From Bacillus sp. V5-8f (lineage in GTDB: Bacteria; Bacillota; Bacilli; Bacillales; DSM-1321): DNA of 64,000 nt. The position numbers and the translations under genes are program-made. The stretch spans positions 121,129 through 185,128 of the forward strand of contig NZ_PGUW01000026.1 of assembly GCF_002863565.1 (NCBI RefSeq). Direction: 5' to 3'. Below are positions 25,840 through 35,903 of this stretch, one piece after another (positions within the stretch are counted from its first letter, which is position 1; each line of letters starts with the position of its first letter). A model generated the notes under the pieces. It had not been told where the DNA came from. It saw nothing but the letters and a program-made list of their open reading frames with translations, and searched no databases.

Positions 25840-27462
25840 TTAGCTTTGATTAGAAAGCCTGGTTTGGTTGACAATTTCCCTTAACAATTTTTTGTTGTAT
25901 TTACCGTTTGCGTTCTTTGGAATTTCTTCTACGAACATAAATTGATCAGGTAACCACCATTTAGGAAACTTTGGAGTGAGCCATTCAATTAGTGCTTCTT
26001 CTACACGATGTGTTCCCTTTTGATTACTTTTTAACAGGATGCAAGCAATCGGTCGCTCTAACCACTTTTCATCGTTAACTGCAACGACACAAGCCTCTAA
26101 AACATCTGGATGAGCCATTAGTTCATTCTCCAATTGGACTGACGATATCCATTCTCCTCCACTCTTAATGACGTCTTTATCCCTGTCAACTATACGTATC
26201 GATCCATGTTTGTTTATAGTTGCAATATCCCCACTCTTCCACCATCCATCAGCAAAACCGGAGTCTGATCGTTTGTCATTATAATATTCACTTGCAATCC
26301 ATGGACCGCGGACCAAAATTTCCCCCATATGTTCATCATCCCACGGGACTTCTTTTCCCAATTCGTCTACAATCTTCATTTCTAATCCAGGCAATAGCAT
26401 TCCTTGTCTTGATCGAATTTCATTCTTTTGGTCATTACTTAGTCTCATTTGGTCTCGTCTAATATGAAAAAAGGTTACAATCGGAGAAGTTTCCGTCGCA
26501 CCAAATCCTTGTACAACAGGGACTCCATGTCGTTGGTAATACTTATCAATTAAAACTTGTGGTATCGCTTGTCCTCCCAGCATAAGCTGACGCAAACTTG
26601 ACAAGTTATATTTTTTTTCTTCTAGAATCGTCAACATATCAATTCCTAGTGTCACAGCACCAGCTGAAAATGTAACTTTCTCAGACTCAATTAATTTCAA
26701 AAGGTCTTCTGCTTTTGGTCGTGTACCAGGTAGTATTAACTTTGCCCCTGTAGCTATAGCAGCATAGGGTATGCCCCAAGCACATACATGAAACATAGGT
26801 ACGATCGGTAAAATATGATCATGTTCGGAAATTCCCATTACATCTTTAAAGCATAGAGCGGATGCATGAAGATATATACTTCTGTGACTATAAACAACCC
26901 CCTTTGGAAGTCCAGTTGTAGCAGAGGTATAGCACATTGAGGCTGGTGAATTCTCATCAATTTCTTCAAAAGAGTAATTAGAATCCGCGATAGATAGAAG
27001 GTTTTCATAGCTAAAGACCGGAGAAAGACTAGTCTCAGGTAAAGTATAGTCCAATATTACATACGCTTTAATTTTAGGGAGTTGGTGAGCTATTGCTTCC
27101 ATTATCGGTACTAAATCTTTATCTAAAAAGACAACCTGATCTTCAGCATGATTGATTGCATGAACAATTTCATTTTCACCATACCGAATATTTACTGTGT
27201 GCAATATCGCTCCATAACACGGAACTCCAAAATATAATTCGAGATGTCTATGATTATTCCATGCAAATGAAGCAATTTTGTCTCCTTTTTTTATACCTAA
27301 CGATTTTAATACATTTCCTAGTTTCTGAACTCGTTCATTAAACTGTGCATAATTATATCGAAATAACGAATTATCCGGTTCTCTTGAGATAATTTCGTTT
27401 TCTGGAAAATACCGTGCAGATCTTTCTAAAAATGTTTTTAAATTCAATTGAAATGAATTCAT
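25840..27462 (-). CDS. AMP-forming acyl-CoA ligase, fatty-acid type (540 aa)
   Basis: A full-length adenylate-forming enzyme: P-loop YTSATTGLPKGV (Ala where many have Gly), AFM motif GFGATETSPIV, GWWKSGDIATI, DRDKDVIKSGGEWIS and the C-terminal catalytic Lys in KNANGKYNKKLLRE. It activates a carboxylic acid to its CoA thioester in the cytoplasm. It lies 86 bases after the hyuB gene in the same direction, so it probably activates the acid made by the carboxylase. The substrate is not readable; the 3-oxo acid is the obvious guess. GGAGGAAG precedes ATG 27462. Confidence 0.9.
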   Translation of the reverse strand: MNSFQLNLKTFLERSARYFPENEIISREPDNSLFRYNYAQFNERVQKLGNVLKSLGIKKGDKIASFAWNNHRHLELYFGVPCYGAILHTVNIRYGENEIVHAINHAEDQVVFLDKDLVPIMEAIAHQLPKIKAYVILDYTLPETSLSPVFSYENLLSIADSNYSFEEIDENSPASMCYTSATTGLPKGVVYSHRSIYLHASALCFKDVMGISEHDHILPIVPMFHVCAWGIPYAAIATGAKLILPGTRPKAEDLLKLIESEKVTFSAGAVTLGIDMLTILEEKKYNLSSLRQLMLGGQAIPQVLIDKYYQRHGVPVVQGFGATETSPIVTFFHIRRDQMRLSNDQKNEIRSRQGMLLPGLEMKIVDELGKEVPWDDEHMGEILVRGPWIASEYYNDKRSDSGFADGWWKSGDIATINKHGSIRIVDRDKDVIKSGGEWISSVQLENELMAHPDVLEACVVAVNDEKWLERPIACILLKSNQKGTHRVEEALIEWLTPKFPKWWLPDQFMFVEEIPKNANGKYNKKLLREIVNQTRLSNQS

Positions 27463-27548
27463 TTTCTTCCTCCGTTTCTGCTAGGTACACATAATATTCC
27501 TAGCTTCCCTACCAAAACGAGGAAAGCTAGTCATATATTAATTTTCGT

Positions 27549-29858
27549 CTATAGTTGAATTTCAAATTCTATCGAATGTTCATCTTCAGTTCGCTTTACT
27601 TCTGTAGCTATCCTTGTTCCGCAGTTCGGACAAAAATATTGATAGAAAGACATGGCTTGGTCAATATACCTTTCTACATCAACAAAATGTTTGCCCGCTT
27701 CCTGAATTGTCCCTTTATAAATTAAGCAGCTTGCTTTAAAATCTTGAGTTCCGGTGGAAATCACTCCTCCGCAGCAACTACAGTTTACATTGATAGCTTC
27801 ACTACCGTTTTTATTAACAAACATATAATCTCCTACTTGTATCGCATCCTTAGGAATATCCACATTTTTAGATAAGAGATCCTCCAAATTATGTGGGGCA
27901 CTCTTTTGACATTGTTTAAATCGGCTCTTTCTCATTTCAAGACGTTTGTTTTTAGTAGCTTGCTCATCTATATATCCTGTTGATGTAAATTTAACACCAT
28001 ATGTCTGTTCCGCTGCTTCTTGAGAAATTATCCTGTTTTCCACATCTATACGGACCAATTCTGGGTCACGATCAAGTTCGTCTCCATACCCCGGACTCGA
28101 TCCCCAATTCCATTCCACTATATCGGTCTCAGATAAATCGATAGGCATACCTTTTCCATTTGTTAACATTTCTTGCCCTTGAATTTCCTCTGTTGATGCT
28201 GGCATTTTCCCTTCACTGAATAATCTGCTAATATTGGAATTTTTAATAATTCGAGTCTCTCCACGGCTGCCCGGTAATCCTCCCTGTAAACCTACAGTTT
28301 TCGGAATTCCTTCAGATGAGTGCGTACCCAAAGTTACTTGCCCCTTGTAGGGAATATATGCTAATATCCCTCCATTACCTCCCCGAAAACGACCTGATCC
28401 TGCCGAATCTTGGTGTTCATTTCTATAAAGGTATAGTATAGGCCAATCTCTTTCACATGCTTCTATATTCGGTCCTTTTCCTTCTGGGACCCACCAAAGC
28501 CCGTTTGCAAATGAACCATCTCTATTAAGAGTTGCACCTGTTGTACCTATCATATGCTCTAGCATTGGTCCAACATAATAGTCCCCTCGTTGATTAATGC
28601 CATAATGTATATTTATATGCCATTGAGCTGGAGTAGGACTTAGTGCCATCTTTCTCACTTTAGGGTCTACGGAAGACATAATCATTTTACTGATAACTGA
28701 ATTGGCCATCGATATCGCCAATTCATTTGAATAAATGCCCGCAGGGCTAACAGCGGCTCCATAATCTGGACACGTAAGTGTTCCAGGAGTAGGATCAAAT
28801 TGCAAGTGAGGAATCGCTCCACCAATTGCACCCATTTGATCTGGAAGCAAAATAACATTTAGTGCTGATAAAATTGTACCTCTCCAACCGCAGAACGGAG
28901 CGTTGATTGCACCTACCTGAGGATCTGTTCCCTCGTTTTTAAAAATCAGCTTGTCTCCTTTTTTTGTGACAGAAAGCTCAACTTTATAAACCCCTCTGTC
29001 CCCTGTAAGTGCAACCTCCTGATAAACTCTTTCACTCCAAGTTCCATCAGGAATAGATTTCATAAAATCCATAAAAGCAGATTTACTGGCATTCATCATT
29101 TTTCTCATTGCGCCTTTTACTTTCTCCGGACCATATTTCTTTAACATTTCTAAGATACGGGCCTGAGAGGCGTGGCACCCTGCAATAGCTGCTCTCAAAT
29201 CAAGTGCAAGATTATTTGGCGTTCTTGAAGCTCTTAAATAAATCGCTTCTAATTCAGGGTCAATTTTCCCCTCTTTAACAATCTTCATAGGGGGAAAGCT
29301 AGGGGGATCCGAAAAAACATCTGGAGCATTCTGACAAAAACTCCCTGGCATTATTCCTCCAATATCGTTTTGATGCATAACATTTGACACCCAACAAAAG
29401 ACCTTACCCTCCCATACAACAGGTGCACATATCCCTACATCAGGCTGGTGGGGAGCACCAATCCATGGATCATTTTGCAAAAACATGTCGCCTTCATTGA
29501 TACCTTTTTCTCCACGGTGCTCCAATACATACTGAATCATTAAATCCATTGCACCAGAAAAGTACTGGAGGTAAGGACCGAACAGAATAATGTCTCCTTC
29601 TTCTGTATGCAGGCTAGTTTGAAAATCCCTTGTTTCTAAGGTTATGGGGGAAACTGCCAAGTTTTCAATTACTTTTCCATGTTCTTGGTTTATGCCCCAT
29701 AAGCTATGTCTAATAACTTCCAAAGTAATCGGATCAATTTCTTCTTCATACTCTTTGTGAAGCTTCACATTTGGAGAAATATTAAGAGGTTTAAACGGTA
29801 TATAGGCATGTTCTTTGCCATTCCAGAATTCCTTTAATTGAGCAAGAGTTTTTTCCAT
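27549..29858 (-). CDS. HyuB-type subunit fused to a carboxylase-gamma-like zinc domain (769 aa)
   Basis: Residues about 40-600 are a hydantoinase B/oxoprolinase domain: DPITLEVIRHSLWGINQEHG, GDMFLQNDPWIGAPHQPDVG, GAINAPFCGWRG, GSGRFRGGNGG. This family includes 5-oxoprolinase, hydantoinases and the large subunits of acetone and acetophenone carboxylase. The last 80 residues are an added domain with CSCC at 693-696 and CPNCGTRI from 743, resembling the separate zinc-binding gamma subunit of acetone carboxylase. Fusion of these parts in one chain is unusual. It follows hyuA after 29 bases and is translated from a good AAAGGGG site. An ATP-dependent carboxylase is the favoured reading; an amidohydrolase is the alternative. 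Confidence 0.85.
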   Translation of the reverse strand: MEKTLAQLKEFWNGKEHAYIPFKPLNISPNVKLHKEYEEEIDPITLEVIRHSLWGINQEHGKVIENLAVSPITLETRDFQTSLHTEEGDIILFGPYLQYFSGAMDLMIQYVLEHRGEKGINEGDMFLQNDPWIGAPHQPDVGICAPVVWEGKVFCWVSNVMHQNDIGGIMPGSFCQNAPDVFSDPPSFPPMKIVKEGKIDPELEAIYLRASRTPNNLALDLRAAIAGCHASQARILEMLKKYGPEKVKGAMRKMMNASKSAFMDFMKSIPDGTWSERVYQEVALTGDRGVYKVELSVTKKGDKLIFKNEGTDPQVGAINAPFCGWRGTILSALNVILLPDQMGAIGGAIPHLQFDPTPGTLTCPDYGAAVSPAGIYSNELAISMANSVISKMIMSSVDPKVRKMALSPTPAQWHINIHYGINQRGDYYVGPMLEHMIGTTGATLNRDGSFANGLWWVPEGKGPNIEACERDWPILYLYRNEHQDSAGSGRFRGGNGGILAYIPYKGQVTLGTHSSEGIPKTVGLQGGLPGSRGETRIIKNSNISRLFSEGKMPASTEEIQGQEMLTNGKGMPIDLSETDIVEWNWGSSPGYGDELDRDPELVRIDVENRIISQEAAEQTYGVKFTSTGYIDEQATKNKRLEMRKSRFKQCQKSAPHNLEDLLSKNVDIPKDAIQVGDYMFVNKNGSEAINVNCSCCGGVISTGTQDFKASCLIYKGTIQEAGKHFVDVERYIDQAMSFYQYFCPNCGTRIATEVKRTEDEHSIEFEIQL

Positions 29859-29887
29859 ACTTCAGTTCCCCTTTCTACTATTTGTAC

Positions 29888-32062
29888 TTAAACAGATTCT
29901 TCAATGGCAGAAACAAGTTCATTGGCATGATTCTTTTTTTCTTTTTCTCCTAAGCTTAATATAAAATCGCCACGTTCTGTTTTTTGTACTTGTTGACCGT
30001 TATCGATAACAATTGATGTGCCGGGCAGATCGATAACAGCTGGCCCATCAACTATATTTCCACCTAACAACTTTGATCCATTATAAATTTGTGCTTTAAC
30101 TGGAGATGTTCCTCCTAAATAGACCAATCTTTCTGGCTTCTTTGCTTCTTCTGAAGGAGTTGTTATTGAAACCGCTTCCATTTTTCGCTTTGGCTTCCAC
30201 ACACGCACTACAGGTTCAGACCGAATGGATTCTATTTCCAACTGAGCCCCCGGAAGAATAGATGCAGAGCCATATCGCTCTTTGTACATAGACGTAAAAT
30301 CGTTTATAACCTTTTTCATTGTTTCTTCATTGAAAGTTTGAGCATATATTGGAACTTCTAACGAATGCTTTTGCCAATTAAACCGCATCCGAACATACCG
30401 TTTAAACTCAATTTTTGTATCTTCTCCTACTTCTTTGTAGACTAAATCTTTAGAACTGTTCTCTACATCAACAAATAGGGTTTCCAATTCTTCGGCATTA
30501 AAAGGCGAAAGGAGTACGACCTCTTTTTCAGTCTCATAACGAATGTCACTAATTGATATACCGAATGCCGACCACACCGAAGATATTTCACCCGGGATAA
30601 TAACCGTGCTAATACCGAGATCTTCTGCATAGGAAGCCGCATGTACTGGACCTGCTCCCCCGTATGAAACAACAACAAAGTCTCGTGGATCTAATCCATG
30701 CCCTATTACTTCGTTTTCAATCAGATTTGCCATTTTTGCATTTGCTACGTCTACAATTCCTTTTGCGGCTTCCATGGTACTTATTCCAAGTGTTGCAGCA
30801 AGTTTCGAAATAGCTTTCTCAGCTAACTCTTTGTTTAGACGAAGTCCCCGTCCTGCACCGGTGCCGAATACTGTCTCAGGGTCGATATATCCTAGTAGTA
30901 AATCAGCATCTGTTACTGTCGGTTCTTCGCCGCCCAACCCATAACAAGCCGGACCAGGATTAGCTTTAGCACTCTGGGGTCCAACGCGAAGCCCGCCACT
31001 ATAAGAATCAACCCATGCGATACTTCCTCCACCAGCACCAATGGATTGAATTTGTACATTAGGAGCATTATAGAAGAATTTATCCACTATAGCCTGGTCA
31101 GAAGTCAATGGATCTCCGTTTACAATCAAGCCCACATCAAAAGTTGTTCCACCCATATCAGTACCAATAATGTTTTTATACCCTAATTCATCTGCTAAAC
31201 TTTCGCATCCCATAATCCCCCCGACAGGGCCAGACCCAATGGTTAATACTGGGGCTAGACGGCTGCGGATAGCGGGGAACATGCCGCCATGACACTGCAT
31301 GATAAGAAAAGATGCATCAGACCCCCTTGAATGAATCCCCTTTTGGATCTTTTCAAGATATTTGCTCGTTGTTGGGCCTACATAGGCATTAATTACTGCT
31401 GCAACTGTTCTTTCATATTCTCCAAGTGTTTGAGAGACTTCATGTCCGCAAGTCACAAATAAATCAGGAGCCATTTCTTGAATAATTTCTTTTGCTCTTA
31501 ATTCATGTGAAGGATTTTTAATACTCCAAAGAAATGATATTGAAACCGCTTCCACTTTTGAATTTATTAAATCTTGTACAGCTTCCCGAATCTCTTGTTC
31601 ATTGAGTTCTACTACAACATCGCCATTACTATCCATTCGTTCTGAAATACCTTTTATTTGCTGACGACTTACTAGTGGGTCTGGCTTTGGTATCTCAACA
31701 ACTTTTAGAATATTTTCAGGTGATTCCCCAGCTACACGACCTAAGCCCCGCATCATAATAATCGTATCTTCATGTCCCTTCGTGGTGATTAGTCCCACTC
31801 GCGAACCATTTCTTTCTGCAACAATATTAGTTGCTATCGTAGAACCATGTGAAATCCTCGACAGCCTTTCAAATACCTCTTGTGTAGAAAGCCCCATTTG
31901 TTCCCCAGCAGCTTCTATACTATTAAAAAAACCCGATTCAAATCCATCTTTATATGATGTAAGTGCTTTACCATAAACTACATTTCCGTCTATATCCAAT
32001 AAAACACAATCAGTAAATGTACCCCCAATATCTACACCACAAACGAGTTCAGTTCTTGTCAT
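29888..32062 (-). CDS. HyuA-type ATPase subunit of hydantoinase/carboxylase family (724 aa)
   Basis: N-terminal VCGVDIGGTFTDCVLLDIDG and internal GTDMGGTTFDVGLI are the phosphate-binding loops of the actin/Hsp70-like ATPase fold in HyuA, 5-oxoprolinase and the acetone carboxylase beta subunit. The hydantoinase A core follows (GSGPVGGIMG, GAGGGSIAWVD, GYGGAGPVHA-like SYGGAGPVHA) and a C-terminal beta domain. Start ATG 32062 is chosen because AAGGGAG is 8 bases upstream; the ATG at 32080 is too far. It is the first gene of the operon and is presumed to activate substrate and/or bicarbonate with ATP for the HyuB partner. Confidence 0.88.
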   Translation of the reverse strand: MTRTELVCGVDIGGTFTDCVLLDIDGNVVYGKALTSYKDGFESGFFNSIEAAGEQMGLSTQEVFERLSRISHGSTIATNIVAERNGSRVGLITTKGHEDTIIMMRGLGRVAGESPENILKVVEIPKPDPLVSRQQIKGISERMDSNGDVVVELNEQEIREAVQDLINSKVEAVSISFLWSIKNPSHELRAKEIIQEMAPDLFVTCGHEVSQTLGEYERTVAAVINAYVGPTTSKYLEKIQKGIHSRGSDASFLIMQCHGGMFPAIRSRLAPVLTIGSGPVGGIMGCESLADELGYKNIIGTDMGGTTFDVGLIVNGDPLTSDQAIVDKFFYNAPNVQIQSIGAGGGSIAWVDSYSGGLRVGPQSAKANPGPACYGLGGEEPTVTDADLLLGYIDPETVFGTGAGRGLRLNKELAEKAISKLAATLGISTMEAAKGIVDVANAKMANLIENEVIGHGLDPRDFVVVSYGGAGPVHAASYAEDLGISTVIIPGEISSVWSAFGISISDIRYETEKEVVLLSPFNAEELETLFVDVENSSKDLVYKEVGEDTKIEFKRYVRMRFNWQKHSLEVPIYAQTFNEETMKKVINDFTSMYKERYGSASILPGAQLEIESIRSEPVVRVWKPKRKMEAVSITTPSEEAKKPERLVYLGGTSPVKAQIYNGSKLLGGNIVDGPAVIDLPGTSIVIDNGQQVQKTERGDFILSLGEKEKKNHANELVSAIEESV

Positions 32063-32878
32063 GTTTTCTACTCCCTTCATTAATTGAATTCATCTTTAAT
32101 TTTTCAACTTTAATGACAACATTCAATCAATGTGTTTTTTGTGCGCAAAAAAAATGGTTAATGCAATTATTTCTTTACCCTCCTTAAATATCTAAAATTT
32201 CAGAATTTTTAAATTGCAATTTAAGTATATTTAACCATTTTATAAAGGTAAAGTTAACAGTTTCAACATTTGTGTAAATGATACTTACATTAAATAATTA
32301 CACGAAACAGTAATCGAACAATAGAATAGATAATCTTGTTACTGTCTTGATGCGCTCCATTCCTGGTCCTATCAGTTGATGGCCATGTCTAAATCCTACT
32401 TCCATCCTGGTATTCTAATTTTTCTATTTATGAATGCATTATATTTATTCTGCTGAACCCCATTAAAAAAATTGAGCTGACTACCATATTTTCAAAAACA
32501 CTTAAAATTCATATTATTGGCAATAATCTTAATAATTTAATAGTATTAATGTATACAGTGAATAATATTAGAATTGAAATGACCGTCTCGCCCCACCTCC
32601 TCTTAATGCTCAGTAATTTTGGCGTTATTGTTTCGTAATACGCCTAAAAGACTGTAATGCCTATCTCTATCAAACTAGTCAACCTCTAGACCTTTACTAA
32701 TTGGAGCCTGGTCAATATAAACTTTGAATATTTATATTTTCAAATAAACAAAAACAATTTTCTTAGAAAGGGGTATCCTCCAGGTTCCTATATCCCTTAT
32801 TTGCTACATATTGGTCATACAAACCCCTAAAAATATGATCATTACCAACTTTACTCAAAAGAAAGAGAGGCGGATACC
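32063..32878. other. Divergent control region of the catabolic cluster
   Basis: About 800 very AT-rich bases between hyuA and the second synthetase. No gene is supported. The near palindrome at 32135-32152 is the most obvious site. No sigma-54 promoter was found. Confidence 0.5.
32135..32152. promoter_or_regulatory. Palindromic site upstream of hyuA
   Basis: TTTTTTG and CAAAAAA flank a 4-base centre (TGCG), about 75 bases before the hyuA start. The position suits an operator for the LysR or another regulator, but low complexity makes this a modest call. Confidence 0.35.
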
Positions 32879-34519
32879 ATGCCAGAGAATGTATCAGAGC
32901 AAGTAGGAAATTTGCTCAATGAATATGACCGAGCAGTACCTTCAGTTGCTTATTTACTCTGTGATCGTCATGACCAGGACAAAGTAGCACTGCGTTATGA
33001 AAATGTGACGGGTGAAAAGAGAGCGTATACATATAGGCAGTTACATGAACTTTCCAGGAAATTCGCCAGCGTGCTTCAGGACCTTGGGGTTGAGAAAGGC
33101 CATCGAGTGGCAATTCTGTTGCCAAAAGGGCCTGAGATTCTGATTTCAGTTCTTGCTGTCTGGAGACTCGGAGCGGTTCATGTACCACTGTTTACCGCAT
33201 TTGGCCCAAAGGCTATCTCCCATCGAGTCGAAAACAGTGGTGCATGTGTCGTAATTACCGATTCGGTCAATCGTAAAAAATTAAATGGAACGACAAAGGA
33301 GACTGAAGCGGTTGACACATCCAAGATTCGTGTAATTACGATCCCGTCATTGTCTAATGAACGGATAGATTCTTCTGACATCGAATTTTGGAGTGCGATC
33401 GAACAAGCAATGCCCATTTTGGAAAACACAGAGGTTACGGGAGAAGATTTGTTTATCTTGCTCTATACTTCTGGTACGACTGGCTATCCCAAAGGTGTGG
33501 AAGTTCCAATCCGTGCATTGGCGGCGTTTGAAGGGTATATGCGATTTGGGCTCGATCTCAGAAAAGAGGATATATATTGGAACATTGCAGATCCCGGATG
33601 GGCCTATGGCCTATATTATGGTGTCGTTGGTCCCCTACTTCTTGGTCAGACATTTATTATGGTTAATGCACCCTTTAGCGTTGAAGAAGCTTATCGCTTT
33701 CTCGAAGAATATCAGGTCACAAACTTCGCAGCTGCTCCAACCGTCTACCGATCGATGCGGGCAAATGGTGTACCGCATGGACTTAAGGATAAATTGGGAT
33801 TGCGCATTCTTTCCAGTGCTGGAGAGCCTTTGAATCCAGATGTCAGCACCTGGGCAGAAGTGCAGTTAGGTGTGCCGGTTTACGACCACTATGGACAAAC
33901 CGAACAAGGCATGGTTGTCAACAACCATCACTTCCCTGCGCTGCAGCGTCCTCTGAAAGCTGGATCTATGGGTCAATCCATGCCAGGCTTCCGAGTTGTG
34001 GTTGTGAACGAAGAGGGTACTGAATTGCCTCCTGGTGTTGAAGGTCAGTTAGTCATCGATACGGAGAGTTCTCCTTTGTTTTGGTTCCGCGGCTACTATC
34101 ATGATAAGGAACGGACTGAAGAGCGTTTTGTGACCGGATCGCGCTATTACATGACCGGTGACGCAGGGAGCCGAGACGAGGATAACTTTCTTTACTTTTC
34201 CGGCCGATCGGACGATATTATTTCCAGTTCAGGATACCGGATTGGACCTTTTGAGGTGGAGAGTGCCTTGATGGGCCATGACGCTGTTGCGGAAGCCGCG
34301 GTTATCGGGGTTCCTGATGAAAGACGTGGAGAAATCGTGAAAGCGTTTGTCGTCCTTCGGCCAGGTTTCGTACCAAGTGAAGAATTGAGCATGGAATTAA
34401 GTCAGTTTGTCAAAGGAAATCTGTCTGCACATACGTATCCGCGTGAAATCGAGTTCATCGATGCGCTCCCAAAAACGCCGAGCGGTAAGATACAGCGTTT
34501 TCTGCTACGGAGCCCTTAA
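32879..34519 (+). CDS. Acetyl/medium-chain acyl-CoA synthetase (546 aa)
   Basis: An adenylate-forming enzyme of the acetate/medium-chain type: YTSGTTGYPKGVEVP (P-loop), WNIADPGWAYGLYYGVVGPL (typical of ACSM/AcsA-like), YDHYGQTEQGM, GDAGSRDEDN, GRSDDIISSSGYRIGPFEVE and catalytic Lys in LPKTPSGKIQRF. It makes an acyl-CoA from ATP and a short or medium acid. It faces away from hyuA across an 800-base gap. The DNA is visibly more GC-rich than the hyu genes, hinting at a separate origin. GAGAGG precedes ATG 32879. Confidence 0.9.
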   Translation: MPENVSEQVGNLLNEYDRAVPSVAYLLCDRHDQDKVALRYENVTGEKRAYTYRQLHELSRKFASVLQDLGVEKGHRVAILLPKGPEILISVLAVWRLGAVHVPLFTAFGPKAISHRVENSGACVVITDSVNRKKLNGTTKETEAVDTSKIRVITIPSLSNERIDSSDIEFWSAIEQAMPILENTEVTGEDLFILLYTSGTTGYPKGVEVPIRALAAFEGYMRFGLDLRKEDIYWNIADPGWAYGLYYGVVGPLLLGQTFIMVNAPFSVEEAYRFLEEYQVTNFAAAPTVYRSMRANGVPHGLKDKLGLRILSSAGEPLNPDVSTWAEVQLGVPVYDHYGQTEQGMVVNNHHFPALQRPLKAGSMGQSMPGFRVVVVNEEGTELPPGVEGQLVIDTESSPLFWFRGYYHDKERTEERFVTGSRYYMTGDAGSRDEDNFLYFSGRSDDIISSSGYRIGPFEVESALMGHDAVAEAAVIGVPDERRGEIVKAFVVLRPGFVPSEELSMELSQFVKGNLSAHTYPREIEFIDALPKTPSGKIQRFLLRSP

Positions 34520-35161
34520 GCAACTTTTATGGTTATGATGTTGACACTAGGAATACTCTTTCGAAAATGATATTAGCGGTCATTATATACCGGAAATAGG
34601 AATATAGGATGCAAGAGGCATCCCTACAAGGGTGGACACTCCCGTCAACTGGAAACATACCTGGGGCACTCCACCCCAACCTATTCCACCATCTTGCAAC
34701 GTAGAGTAGAAAACAGGAATTAGATATTGCCTTCTTGTCTTCGGGTTTCAGGGTGTTCCACCTATAAGCCGGACAGGAGGGCAGTTCGTTTTCCTGTTTC
34801 CCCTCATCAAACCGTCCATTATTTCTGCCTCATACGGCTTTCCGACATATGTAATGATCTCTTTGACTTCGTCATATAATTTCTGATAGTTATATTGAGT
34901 CTTCGTAAGGTTGCACCAATAAAATTTTCAAGACTACAACTCCTCTATTGTAATATGCTCCACGTTTTGCATACCTAAATGGGACTTATATGTCTCTATA
35001 TATGATACCATTGCTTTTGAGGCTACCATCCAACCAAAATGTTTGAACTTCGTTAAATTCAACTCCTTGACTTGTTTATCCCTAATATAAGAGCGGAAAA
35101 TGGATAGCATCACTTTTTAAACGTACCGACATTTCGATTAAGAAACCGATAAAGCCTCCTC
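34520..35161. other. Degenerate region, no assignable gene
   Basis: Short open pieces on the minus strand (for example SKAMVSYIETYKSHLG near 35000 and YDEVKEIITYVGKPYEAEI near 34830) suggest a broken gene with several frameshifts, but no family is recognised. A local hairpin GGATGC/GCATCC lies near 34607-34623. Confidence 0.4.
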
Positions 35162-35903
35162 CTATATAAAAACCAGCAGGCATATCAATTTCGGTTTGTA
35201 ATAATATTGACTGTCTTTTTGCACTTCTTTTTGCTGAAATGTTACAGCTTCATATGTGAAATGCTTTGAAGGCATATATATTCCATCTAAATGGAAGGCC
35301 CATTTAAAGTAATCAGGCGTGCGATCATTATCAATTTGTAGTTTTGTTTGAGCCAGAACATTAAATAATTTCTCAGCTACATCAATGGAGCCTTTCTCCC
35401 CGCCATAGCCTTTTATTCGAACCTTTTTGTCCGAACTTATACTCAAAACCATTTGATCAAAAGTCGGAATTCCTACTAACATGCATGCATCAAAAAGAAA
35501 GAGTGGTCGTTCCCCCATAATACGTTGATGGTTCTCACAATTTCCATGGCACGTCTATATGTATCATTTTCTTTTGCTGCAGATGCATTATTAACTACTA
35601 TAAAATTATAATAACAAGGTGAAAGTTTAAGATTCCGGATACTGCCTAATTGATTTTTTTAAGTGGTTGTTGATCCTTTGATTGCGAATGCTGCAAAGGG
35701 ATCATACTTATGGTCAACCAACGGAATATTTAAGACCTTTTGCACATCAAGTCCCGATACATTTAATAACCAAATTACATCATATCTTGGTGTATACAAA
35801 CCTTTTAGTTGTTCAAATTTATATTCTTCCTTTACTTCAAAACCAAGCCACTTCCCTATTCTTAGTAATTTTGATTGAATTATATCAGTAGAAAATTTTT
35901 CAT
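35162..35903 (-). pseudogene. Broken restriction-endonuclease-like gene
   Basis: The pieces KLLRIGKWLGFEVKEEYKFE, YDVIWLLNV, DPFAAFAIKGSTTT, LGSIRNLKLSPCYYNFIVVN and the 118-codon frame from 35518 fit one protein. The order D-x-x-W ... (A/E)-F-x-I-K-G-S-T resembles the PD-(D/E)XK core of many restriction enzymes. A shift just after the start (GGAGGG, ATG 35903), a stop after GSTTT and a shift near 35520 inactivate it. The nuclease assignment is an inference from motif spacing. Confidence 0.5.

Noticed and set aside
32063..32878. Sigma-54 promoter for the carboxylase cluster
   Set aside because: No GG-N10-GC at the right spacing, and the regulator is LysR-type.
34590..34800. Group II intron or structured RNA
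   Set aside because: Local hairpins exist but no domain V-like motif or reverse transcriptase was seen.
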